DNA of 64,000 bases, from the NCBI RefSeq assembly GCF_037392515.1, contig NC_090285.1, positions 5,273,501 through 5,337,500 on the forward strand. Reading direction: 5' to 3'. The position numbers and the translations under genes were made by a program. Positions 25,201 to 36,300 of this stretch are shown here, in pieces (within the stretch, counting starts at the first letter, position 1; every line of letters starts with the position of its first letter). The DNA comes from Haliotis asinina (lineage: Eukaryota; Mollusca; Gastropoda; Lepetellida; Haliotidae). A model generated the notes under the pieces. That model did not search any database and had not been told where the DNA came from. It saw nothing but the letters and a program-made list of their open reading frames with translations.

Positions 25201-27113
25201 ACAGAGAATTTGTAACGACTATAAACAGCAGAATTAGGTTTGGGATTAAGTTTCTGAATTCCACGTCATACCACTAGTGATCAAGCTTTTATCCTACATC
25301 CACAAACTCATAAGTTATATCAAAACAAAGAAAAGAGGCCAATGTTATTTCTCGACCTTTAAAAAGCATTCGACTCGGCAAACAGGAATAATTTGATGTC
25401 TTTGTTAATACAAAATGTATTCATAGAAAGATACATACTTTACAGTGGAGTATATATCAGAATGTAAAAGCATCTGAAAGACGCAAGGTGTTAACAATGC
25501 ATTAACACATCATGTGGAGTGTGTGATAAAGTATGTTAATGAACTTGTAAATGGCATATTAATATGTGATACCAGTGCCATATTTATTGATGAATCTTAA
25601 CACTCATTATAGATACTCCAATTCGAAGATGATGTTGCAATATTTACAATAATGTTTATAATCTTCAGAAATGTGGATAACAAATACATCCTCAGAAAAC
25701 GTAAGTTGTATTTTTTTTTAAAGAAAAAAGATCTTCCGAACCGTCATTAGCTTATTACAAATATCTAGGTATTGTTTTTTCCTGCAAGAACATGTTCAAA
25801 AGAGTGTAGACATTATCCCAACGGGCTGAAAATGCTTTATTTCCAAACAAACGTTTCATGAATAATTTCAAAACTTTGCCTGTGAATGCGACCTTCAAGC
25901 AAATGTATGGGAAAATTCAGCCGATTGTGTTCCTTTCGTAGAACTGTGAGGTTGGGAAACCCGAAAACCTACTGAAACGGTCCAAACAATCCTTTGTAAA
26001 AATGTTTTACAAGTTGGCCTTAGATCCCAAAGAAAGCAACTTTAGCACAGTGCGGGGGATGTATCAGTGAACCTGACATAAAGGTGTTAGATAACATTTT
26101 AGATAAGGCTTCTTCGACAAACACCGTATATCAAAAGAAGTGTTATGGAATGTTAAGAGGATTTGATGAATCTGGCGACGAAAATTGGGTTTCTAAAACT
26201 GCTTGGCAAATATGGATAACCCAGAACACTGGAAATGTTACAGCAACCATGTAAAATGTATGTTTCTAAAAGTGGAGCAACGAATTATACATATCAAACT
26301 CTGTTAGATTTTGTTATGTGATTATACAGGACTACTGCTGTCCTGGGAAACACGTATCTATCAATAATGCCGGTTTCCGGAGATGAATGACAAAGTTGTA
26401 GTACAAAAATAGTAGTAACAAATAGAAGTATAAAAATTCAGATGCATCTCGTTCTTACCGTAAAGTACAGACAGACGATTAGTGTTAATGACGCAGTATG
26501 TATGTTCACTCATGTTTTATACATGTTCTACTGTCGAACTCATGGCATGTATACGGAATAAATGAAAAATGAATGAAGAAGGACCAAGGACGGTGCAATT
26601 TCGATATTGGAACAGCCACAAGATCAGAGACAATACAGCAACAACAATGCCGAAGCAGGCCAAGGATGGATATTCACAACCTGGGAAATGGAAATATCAG
26701 GGTTCGGTTTTAAATCAAATTAAGAGCTAGTAAGATTCGTTATATACCTCTGATTTCCCAACACCGCATGTTTATCTCCTAATTAAATAAACCAATAGAG
26801 AACAATTGTGGCTCACATAGTAATTTATAACTGAGTCTCATAATTTATACGTTTCTACCGGAGCATTTGCAACGTTGTAGCAGGTTGTTTCATTTTGAAA
26901 GCACTGTTTGCACTAAAACGTATTAATCGCACGAAGGACCCATAAAAATGCGGCCAAATAAACACAGTACCTGTGTTTTGGGATATCCAAGAGAAACAGA
27001 GGAACCATAGCCTGAATAGCAGCAAAGATGGCGGGGACGCACACGAGAACGTACATACGCCTCTGGTATGGTCCGAACTCGCCCACATGGGTGAGGATAT
27101 CATCGAACTTCAT
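15436..27113 (-). CDS. SLC22-type organic ion transporter, copy 1, complete, 9 exons, 521 aa
   Basis: Exons (minus): 26971..27113, 23643..23865, 22753..22856, 22312..22466, 20998..21166, 20051..20263, 17254..17474, 16487..16668, 15436..15591. The joined frame is open throughout. Start [19 protein letters not shown] is the classic SLC22 N-terminus. Exon 2 is the large extracellular loop, with cysteines 49, 86 and 105 and N-glycosylation sequons at N54, N69, N94 and N100. It is followed by VCDK, the loop 2-3 motif D156-x-x-G-R-K161, PESPRWL at 268-274 before the cytoplasmic loop, DRVGRK at 380-385, and [10 protein letters not shown] ending at 447. That makes 12 expected membrane spans of the major facilitator superfamily at the plasma membrane. 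Introns are GT-AG except intron 6, which reads as GC-AG (see findings). Intron 1 holds a LINE, intron 3 a SINE shared with copy 2, intron 6 a SINE piece, and intron 7 a (CA)n tract and a SINE. Substrate (cation, anion or zwitterion) cannot be told. Confidence 0.94.
16908..17153 (+). repeat. abalone-type SINE, near full body, in intron 7 of copy 1
   Basis: gggggtgagtttagttttgt, gatctgtaaatatctg, gggaaccgatgac, ccaagtcagcgagcctgacc, cgttagtcgactcttacgac, ggaccttcacggg. Inserted opposite to the gene; not present in copy 2 intron 7. Confidence 0.85.
17181..17245. repeat. (GT)32 microsatellite next to a splice donor
   Basis: 65 bases of pure GT, that is (CA)n in the transcript of transporter copy 1. 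The tract begins nine bases into intron 7, whose donor is at 17253-17252. The same place in copy 2 has no such tract. Confidence 0.95.
18075..18192 (+). repeat. abalone-type SINE, 3' half, in intron 6 of copy 1
   Basis: aaccaagtcagtgaggttga, cgcctcttacgacaagcata, gtcgccttttatggcaagcc, ttcacgggt. Only the 3' half is present. Confidence 0.85.
22162..22272. repeat. compound (CA)n-(TCTA)n microsatellite
   Basis: CA tract at 22162-22206 and TCTA tract at 22221-22272, in intron 4 of transporter copy 1, starting about 40 bases from the exon-4 donor. Confidence 0.95.
22505..22712 (+). repeat. diverged SINE in intron 3 of copy 1 (shared with copy 2)
   Basis: ccgcaccc, ctacatggcagcctgtaaat, aacagcatgaac, gtcagcaagcctgaccaccc, gtcagtcgcctcttacgaca. 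The equivalent position in copy 2 (41855-42045) carries the same SINE, so it predates the gene duplication. Confidence 0.75.
23151..23395. repeat. ~90-bp direct repeats, 2.7 units, in intron 2 of copy 1
   Basis: Units start at 23151, 23240 and 23331, each with gcttg…cgcttatacctag and, in the first two, catataccaatcaggtgtaa-like wording. Copy 2 (about 44400-44520) has only a single degraded unit, so expansion is local to copy 1. Confidence 0.75.
24113..26590 (+). mobile_element. decayed LINE, CR1/L2-like (Jockey group), in intron 1 of copy 1
   Basis: Pieces run 5' to 3' in shifting frames: endonuclease-like ICFLETWTKLLSILK near 24340 and NRGRING near 24430; reverse-transcriptase block FLDL-stop-KAFDSANRNN at 25347-25395; FEDDVAIF near 25625, a decayed YADD box; and a C-terminal stretch PTETVQTIL…KKATLAQCGGCIS near 25970-26070. 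The 3' end is near 26570, with aaatgaatgaa wording. Many stops and frame changes. Copy 2 has only about 500 bases in the same intron and similarity breaks near 24112, so the insertion came after the gene duplication. The outer ends are uncertain. Confidence 0.7.
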
Positions 27114-30100
27114 CGTCAGGGTTAAATATCCGTTCTCTCTTGATGAGACGAAACGTCTCCGAACTGGTGTATTAGCAGCAGGCTGTCTAATCCACCTTCA
27201 GTAGGTGTACAGACATTTCCCTCAATCCACACACCTGTTCTGGATATGGGAACACATCTGATTTTACATGACCCAATGCTTGTTATCAGGGTCGACACAC
27301 ACACGATGCCCAGGTCAAATCACAGATAACGTACAAGTATTTGAACAATCGTTGTACATGTAGGTCACACGCGAGCGGTAAACAAAAGACACTTATCAAC
27401 CATCTGTCCAAGTTTGATATTATTAGGAGCATCCTCGATTCATCACTTTGATAAGCAGTAATTACATGAGTGTCGGGCCTATCAGCAGTTCTGGAACATT
27501 TGACATCCAAGTGTATGAAAACCCAGTGTATTTATCTCCTTGTCAAAATTTCAAGATTATCCAAATTGTATTGATTGACCTTTCTTTCTAAGGTTGTATT
27601 ACAGGTCACATACAAGCAAAAATCAAACATAATTAAAACACAATTATCACTAATGCTTGACATATAATATACATTGAAGCTTGTAAAAATACAAATGAAC
27701 AAAATTATAAGCGTACAATCGTGATTCAAAAGTGCAATATTTTGTACTTTCGCTTACTTCCCTCGAAACGAAGTCCTTGGGAGACGGAACCCAGTCATCG
27801 CGGTTGGGTATGCACTCAAGTGTAACGACGGCTTCCGATTGGCTGGTTCAATTTGCTGATACGCTGGGGGCTCACAGTGTGATTGATGATTTGTTCTATG
27901 GGCATTTTCGAAGTATGGCGAGTCACAAGAAAGTAAGATTGTTTATGGACAACAACGTAGTTTGTTGTACTTGATGCGTCGTTTCAGTATGGATTCATAT
28001 ACTGTTGTCAAAGAAAATCATATACACTAGAAGAAGTTGTTATCCATAAAAGAATGTATAGAGAGATGTTGGGTTTTGTAAATACATGTTCTCTGAATCT
28101 GTGTTCGGCCCATTCAAAAATCATCTCAGTAGAGATGGTGAACTGCTGCGTGGCTGGAAACTGTGATTCGTCCAAGTACAAAGCAGGACTTCCGTCAGAT
28201 CCAGTCATCCGAGAAAATAGATGTAGTTAACAGTACCTTTGTTTGCAACCCACAGACATAAAATCATGTCATGTGTACAAGTATCATACCTGCCTACATA
28301 ATGTGGCAGAGACAGGACTGGGGTGCACGAGTAATAATTCAGTTTATTGTTTAGGGCGTATAGCCTGATAGGTGTTAAGTTCAAATTGCATGTGGTCAAT
28401 GATTGAAGCTGTGTATTGCATGCTGTCTTAAAGCAGACAGGCAGGCAGACATATAGGTGTAAAAACACCAGACATTGGTGACAGAGGCTTCTTAGCACAA
28501 TCAACAAGTTTTTTATGCAACGAGTCGATTATTAACTTGTTTGTGTACACAACCAAGATTAGACTACTACTCAAGACCTCAGCGCTGGGGGAAAGGTACT
28601 GAACCGTCTGAACTCCGATTTCGCGGGCTTTTCTGTCATCGCATTTTTTTCAACTTTATAGGTTGAATTGGTACTTTTGATGATTTGTTTCGGTAACTGC
28701 ATATCGTAAGGTATCAGAATCTGCAAAGTTGTGTTTTACGTTGCATGTGACCTTTGACAAATTATTACGACTATCAACAGATGTGACAGCCAAGCATGGA
28801 TGTACATTTGGTCCGGTCTAGTAAAGTCATATCTGTCTGTCTCGCTATTTGAAACCATACATGGTTTGTGAAAATACGCTTGGGCTCTACAAACAATGTT
28901 TTGGGATCTCTTTAATCTACAGAATGTTTATTTTTATTCTGTCTGTTCCAGTAGGCATGCCGTATGATGACATTTCTCCATTTCGGGTTTATCATCCTGC
29001 GCTCTTAGGAACCAAGCACTCCGTTTTAGTACATTTCCTGAGAACAGAAAAAACGTTACTTAAGAAAGTTAACAACTACCATATAAAATGCAATCAGGAC
29101 ATTCACACTCGCACCATTTGCACCCTTCTTTATAAATTAGGATCTGTTTTATTTGCACATGAATTGCAAATAGCACATGTGAAAATCAATCTTGAAAAAA
29201 ATCAAACGTTTTACCCGAAGTTACAAATTTGCAGACATTTATAACTTTAGATCTTTCAGAATCCTTGTAGTTGGAATCAGTAACCTTGTAGATCCTTGTT
29301 CTGGATGTTGCTCCTTAGGAAACTTTGAGATTGATGTATCATTGCACACTGCAATTCTCGGTAAAGTTAACAGAGTGTTATCTTGCTTTATGTATTCCAC
29401 ACTGCCAGCATAAATCTCATTTATTTCCATATATTACAACCTGATACGGTCACAGGTTCCTGCAAACGTCTTACAGTGTAAACACGTTCTTGATCTGTGC
29501 CATTTGCAATCATATTCCATAATTGTAGATGTTACCTTTGTTGGCACCATCGATATGAGGTAATATATGTTTTATTTGAGGACTCGGTTCGTATATTACA
29601 CAGTGGTGAAAGGGGGTCATCTAATACTAAACGGTAGGATATGTTGACAATGTAACACATGTGAGTTGTTGACAACATTAAACATCTATGCTGCATACAG
29701 TGTTACAAATGTGTGTTTTTATGAAGGTTAAATATGTGTGTTGTTATCAAGTTAAATATGTGTGTTGTTAAAAATGTTCCACACGTGTAGTTGACATTGT
29801 TACACATGTGTGTTTTTCTGAATACCATTCAACTGTACATCTCCATCTGCTATCTCGCTTTTTGACGTCAGGTTGTATTTGGTCCTTAACGTTGACCTGA
29901 AAGAAACGAAGAGTTATATTTACTATTGATCGTGATGTCGACTCACTGTCAGCTCAAACAAACTTAGGCCTTCGAGTAAGTTGGTACACGCAGATAACTT
30001 ACTACCTGTCCGTGCTATGTTTATGCTGCTTTAGACGATATTGAAATACAGGTCATTATACGCTGAAAATAAACTACGATATATAATTTCTATTTTAGAA

Positions 30101-30369
30101 ATAAAATACCCGGGTCTCAGGTTGACAAATAATTTACTTGTGGAAGAAGGATGGTGAATATGGCTTTAGAAATATTCTTTCACTTACCACCGAGAAAATT
30201 GCTTAAATGCGTTCTTTCTTTTTTATCAATGTTAAATTACATGAAACTGTTTTGTTTACCAATAACAACTTTAACAAGTCATAGTCAAAATACACGACAC
30301 TATACAGGGATATATACATCCACATGAGATGATCTCTTGTTGCAGTCCAGTTGTTGATTAAGAAAACAC
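27114..30369. other. spacer between transporter copies 1 and 2
   Basis: Bases 27114-27517 are the conserved upstream region of copy 1 (similar to 45531-45917), and 29525-30369 the conserved downstream flank of copy 2. Between them lie a THAP-like relic and a 131-codon plus-strand frame (28849-29244) without recognisable domains. Imperfect repeats of ttgttgacattgttacacat occur at 29640-29815, with fewer at 14740-14820. Confidence 0.55.
28135..28233 (+). pseudogene. possible THAP-domain N-terminus relic
   Basis: ATG-led frame MVNCCVAGNCDSSKYKAG then LPSDPVIREN, stopping after 33 residues. The MxNxCVAxxC start followed by a P-x-D-P-V-x-R element is how many THAP zinc fingers begin (C2CH, DNA-binding; also found in P-type transposases). 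The rest of the finger (W, second C and H) is absent. Low confidence because the match is short. Confidence 0.3.
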
Positions 30370-33300
30370 CTACTTTCCGAAAGTTTTGGCATCTTCAATA
30401 GTTTCAGGTAGCGTTGTGTTAAGAGTCTCCGGAAGTAAAAGGGAGAGACCACCGGCAGCCATAGATAACACGCCGAACACAATGAGCGGCATCGCCACCT
30501 GTAGATCGCCGCCAATGAGAAGGCCCTGAAACACAGAATACAAAGAATTACGAGCTTCCAGTCATCACTAGGCATGTATATATGTTGTATTGCAATATAT
30601 TCCTATATATTGGGAGCTAACGTGTTTCACAGTAACTTAAGTACCTCTAACTGCACTCTTCAAAAAAAAAGAAAGAAAGAAAGAAAGAAAGAAACGTCAA
30701 CGCAAAACCCAAATATCAGTGAAAATTTGGTGTTATTCAAGGACGTGTAGATCACCGGAAAAAAGATAAATGAATGAAATTTTGTGGAGCAAGGCACTAC
30801 TATCTTGTCCATATTGCGTGAGAATAACAGTCACCACAGTCATTACTGCTGTCCACCAGATGGTGTTGAAGCCAGTATCTTTTATGACCACCTTCAGCTG
30901 CTACCACTGCCCGACACCTAATGGGTACAGATCGAATCAGTTTTTGGATGTTTTCTTGTAGAATCCTTCTCCATTCCTCCTGCATGTGGAACAACTGTTG
31001 AAGATTCTGTGGTGGATTACGACGTCGACGTACCCGTCTATCGATCTGATCCCAAAGGTGTTCGATTGGGTTTGGATCCAGGGATCTGGAGGACCAGGGG
31101 TTACTATTCAAGTTGTTATTGGCCAGGTAGTCATTGCCGTTGACGGTCAACAAGGTGAATAACATGCGGACGGAGTATCCGGTCGATATATCGATCGGCC
31201 GTTAGGTTGCCTTGGACAAGCACATGTTCCAATATGCTGGTGCAAGAGATCTCCCCCACCCCCGAACAATTTCTCCACCGAATCTGACCACCTGTCTAAT
31301 GCAGTTAGGAGCAAAACTTTCATGATGTCGTTTGAAAACACGGTCTCTTAGATCACGTCGCATAACGGGATTCATCGCTAAACCATATGCCACTTTGCCA
31401 GGTTCTATGACAGCACCGTGTTACACTCGTCGACGTCGATGTAGTCGTGTCAAGGAAGGGGCAGCTTTTGGACGTTTGACACGTATTCCTGCTTCTCGGA
31501 GACGGTCCCTGATTGTGTGATCGGACACTCTCCAGGCTCCAAGCTGTTCTTGTGCTGTGTCCCGGGCAGTGCGATGGCGGTCAGTTAGGTGAGTTACCCG
31601 GATGTACCGATCTTGGGCAGGTTTGGTGATTCTAGGTCGTTCCTGATCTTGGACGGTCATTTATCGAATGTGTTTGACGAAATCAGATCCCACCATCGAG
31701 TTATTGTGCTGGGATGAACGTTGACGATCCTTGCCAGCTCACTCTTTGATTCACCAGCTTGCGGTTGTACAACTGCCTGATTTCGATCGGCAGCGTTGAG
31801 ACGTCCCATTTTCGTGTACAGTACTTGCAAAGATCATGGATGAAATTGAGAGATTCAACTGGGTCTTTTATAGTCACATGTTGTACTCGTGCTCCGCATT
31901 CGTGCTGCATGACATCCACGCACATAAATGACAATATTTCCTGACTGATAAAACCGTTCAAAATCATTTTTGGTTGCGTTTGGTGAAGCAGGATCTTCTA
32001 AAACATTCCAGAAACAAAGTGCAATCCTAAAAACACGTGTACAAAATTGTAAGTATCATTTTTGAATTTCATTTTGCGTTTCTGTTTTTTTTAAGAGTGT
32101 ACATTTTCTCTTTTGATACAATTTATAGTATACCAGAATGCCATTTTGTTATTGAACAACGAACGAAAACATTTGTTGTGAAAGTAAATATGTGCCGATT
32201 TTTGTACACATTGTCAAAGCTTCACCTGGAGTTTTATGAAGGATTAAATCCCGCCGTTGTAAATTTATATACGAGGGTTGGCTGAAAAGTTCTCAGCCTG
32301 AGTGGTTTTTCCCCACCAGGTAGAGACAGGTGTTTGCCACCAATGAGGACAATCATTTAGTGAATCATAGACACAAGAACTACAAACGTACTAATAGTTT
32401 TATCTCAACTGCAGCTCTTTTGGTAAACCTACCCTCTGAAATCATCAGAAATGGACAAGCCTGAATAAAGGGCAGTCATCAAGTACTTGCAAAAGAACGG
32501 GATGTCCCCAACACAGAAACATGCTGACATGGTCTCCACTCTAGGGGATGATGCTCCTTCATTTTCCACAGTAAAGAAGTGGGCTGCAGAATTTAAGCTT
32601 GGCAGACAAAGCCTTGATGATGACCCACGCCCAGGAAGGCCTTCAACAGCAACCACTCCAGAAAACATCACGCGAGTGCTCGATATGTTGATGGATGATC
32701 GACGATTGACTACTCGACATATTGCTAGTGTAGTGGGCATCTCTCATGAGAGGGTTGAGCATATTATCACCAACGAATTAGGAATGACTAAAGTTTCTGC
32801 AAGATGGATGCCAAAGCTCTTGACAGCAGAACAGAAATGTGTCAGGTTCCAGACGTCCCTTGACAATTTGCGTCGTTTTGAAGCAGATCCCGATGATTTT
32901 GTGGCACGATTTGTAACCATGGATGAGACCTGGATACATCACTTTCAACCAGAAACAAAACTACAGTCAAAACAGTGGAAGCATTCTGATTCACCAGCTC
33001 CGAAGAAAGCCAAGTCTCTTCCTTCAGCTGGAAAGGTGATGGCATCAGTCTTTTGGGATTCCAGGGGTATTCTGCTCATTGATTATCTTGAAAAAGGTCA
33101 AACTATCAACGGCAGATACCATGCTGATCTACTGAACCAGTTGCGAGAAGCAATCAAAGCCAAACGACGAGGGATGATCGCTAAAGGTGTCCTCTTCCTC
33201 CAAGACAATGCGCCTGTTCACAAATCGGTGGTGGCCATGTCAACAATCCGCGATTGTGGCTTTGAACTCATTGACCATCCTCCTTATTCACCTGATTTGG

Positions 33301-36300
33301 CTCCTTCTGACTTCCACCTGTTCCCCAAAATTAAAAAGGAACTCGCCGGTCGCCATTTTGCAAGTAATGATGACGTCATTTCCGCTGTGACTGATTTTTT
33401 TAGGGTAGCTGAAGAAGATTTCTTCCTGACCGGGATTCGGGCCTTGCAGGATCGCTGGCAAGAGTGTGAGAACTTGGAAGGGGACTATGTAGAAAAATAA
33501 ATTGCAAATGTGGACTTTGTAACTTTTTTTCACAGTGAGGCTTAGAACTTTTCAGCCAACCCTCGTCTACTCATGGACAAAGTATCGCAATACTGTAACT
33601 CACATGAAGTCTTTCACATTCTTATCATAATTATTCCTGTGTGAATAATTATTATCACCCTTCGGATGCACCATACATTCATTCTACATCATAACCTGAT
33701 TCTGAGATGTAAGATCATGGGGAGGGTGCAACTGATCAGAAGAAAGTCAATTTCTTTTGCTCATGACGGATGCATAACTCGTGTTTCGTGCAGCAGAAAC
33801 ACTGCTTATGAACAGCGGAATATCTTGGAGCGGAATACCTTGGTTTACTGGTGATGTGTATGACAAAATTTGAATGGGCAACGGTCACTGACATCCTTGA
33901 CTTGGTTGTTGTACCGCTATTCCATGACCATCCTGTGGACAAAGGCCATTCTTCATGGATGATAATTGTAGGTCACATCGTGCTGTTGGTAATTTCTTAG
34001 CAACTCTTTCTTGGCCCGTTCTCGTAAGTCTGAGATCTCGTAACTTTTCTCGTGGCATTCATAAGCCCTATGCTGTATCATCGACTTACGCTAGTTGTAG
34101 CGCTAGGAGAGCTTTGTGAGACGGTCGCCAGGAGTCCAGATCTCTATCCCACAAACACATAACATAGCTGAGACATTATGGGTCGCACAGGCCGCCAGAG
34201 ATCATCCAGAAAACAATGTGTGTGTGTTTAAATAAACCCTTCACCAAGAATGGAACACTACCTCAACGACAAAATTCAACGTCTAAATGAGGGTGAGGGA
34301 TTTTCAAACATCTGGCCGAGATTACGCTGGATATTTACATTGTGCTCGGTTATCGATATTCATGTGATTTCTTCTGGCTTGAAAATGACAGCACTTGGCA
34401 TATGACCATAGTCACCAGAAATACAATATGATTAATATGTTTCCATGTTTGCTTCTTGGAATAAATCACAGAGGTGTGTGGTTTGGTTTTGCGTTTAGAT
34501 TTGCCATTTAATTATTGTCACTTTATCCAAAGTGTACTATGCTATGGGTAATGGTAACATATTCATATATGAAAGATTTGGGAGGATGCCATACCTATTT
34601 CCACGCGTATATGCAGTGGCCATTCAACTCTCCTGTTAGAAATAATAGAACCAGTAAAATATTTAACCAAAAGTTGGTAGGAATTAAAACCATGTATAAT
34701 TTCACTTTACTTACCAGATCAGCAATGTAGGGCGCGGTCATTCCGCCTATTTTCCCACAAGTAGAGCTGGCTCCCACGCCGGAATTGCGTACAACGGTGG
34801 GCAAAAGTTCGGCAGAAAAGACGTAGATGATGGCGAACGCAGCGGACGCTCCGAGCTTGCCGATCATTGAGAGCAGGATGGTGACCCACGGGGGCGCTAG
34901 GACAATGTTGACCACAGTCGTCAGTACTGATCGGTTGATTACTTTACATTGTTTTCAAGAGGTATTATATATATATAGTCATGTTACAACTGTGTGGACA
35001 ATATTTTATATACAAATTGACACCATCTAGATACCTGAGACTTATCACACAATCCGAACGGTGTATATAATAACACAGTTTGAAAGGACGAAAACAGGTT
35101 TCTTTCAGTTATCTACTGTTTCAGAAGGTATAAACTAAACAACCCACACACCCATTAGAATAACAGAACAGCTGAAAGCGTTAAATCCACTTCATTGTGT
35201 TTCCACTTTGCTGTGTAAGCATGCCTTATGGCGAGTCCTATGAGGTCGCTGCAGGTGCAGAAGCGCAATTAGCTGGATGCCATGGAATGTTCAATGACTT
35301 CGCAGATGTCAATGTTGCAATAATGCATCATGTTGCTTCTAGCTAAGAGAACACATGATAGTAATGCATGCTGTATGCAATACACTCGTGGTGTACACGG
35401 GTATATAGACCGTTTATAAAATGGATACCGACATAATGTTAATTGTCGGTCTATATGCCCGTGTACACCACGAGTGTATTGCATACAGCATGCATTACTA
35501 TCATGTGTTCTCTTAGCTATCAAACAAGTCGCTCCCATAGCAATAAATAAGTTGTTCATCCATATATTGTCATCGTTCCTTACTACTCCAACCTCTAAGA
35601 AGTTAATTTGGGTAGTAATCCGGATGCCTATTGGGGACGTGAGGGAGAGATAACACCCTTATGTATGATAGCTTGTGATATGCACTCACGTTTGTGGTTG
35701 CAATGTGGGGGATTGGGGTGTAACCTACCTGCATATATAACTGGGAACAACACCGCCACACACGCCAACCCTCCCACTAACATACTGCTGCAGTGGAGCC
35801 ACTTCCTTCCAACCCTGTCCATCAGCAGTATACACGCCACGTAGGACGCCGTCTCCGCGATGCTGGCAATGGTGTAGTTGAGGTAAATGTCGCCGCTCAG
35901 GTTCTGCACATTAAGCCCAAGACCGTAGTACGCTATGTTCACGACAAACCTGAAACAGGAAACGACCAGGAACGATTATGTACATGGCAAGACGAACTGA
36001 CGACAACAGACAGTTTGGGAAAGTGTGTATGTACGTACATGCGAGACCCAAACCTTGGCAGTAGAAATACTGGTCTTACGATACCGCGTCTTTTGGAATC
36101 AAGCACATGAACACTAAAACTTTTAAACTTAAACTGAGTCAGGCACATACATTTGCATTACGACAATAACGGCACAAAAAACTGAAAATGCTTTCAGACA
36201 CGGCCATATGTTGTTCACATTGGGATCAACATCAAAACCAAATAGTAAATTAAAGACTGACACGGCTTGACGTAGGAGGGAAAAACGATGTCTTTCTATC

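Larger units (their letters stand above)
14600..27517. repeat. segmental duplication, unit 1 (contains transporter copy 1)
   Basis: This block aligns by eye with 29525-45917 along exons, many intron stretches, about 400 bases upstream of the start codon, and about 800 bases downstream of the stop. The left end shows shared wording such as caccatcgat near 14640/29550. The right end shares ggaacatttgac near 27496/45902. Internal differences are mostly later insertions, such as the LINE in intron 1 here. Confidence 0.8.

Noticed and set aside
28849-29244. 131-codon plus-strand frame between the two transporter copies
   Set aside because: No recognisable domain or signal. Part of its DNA (acatttcctgagaacagaaa) recurs near 53325, suggesting repeat sequence rather than a gene.
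30654-33566. One large composite retroelement in intron 8 of copy 2
   Set aside because: The parts resolve into a Tc1 copy and a mariner copy, each with its own inverted ends. No long terminal repeats were seen there or elsewhere in the window.
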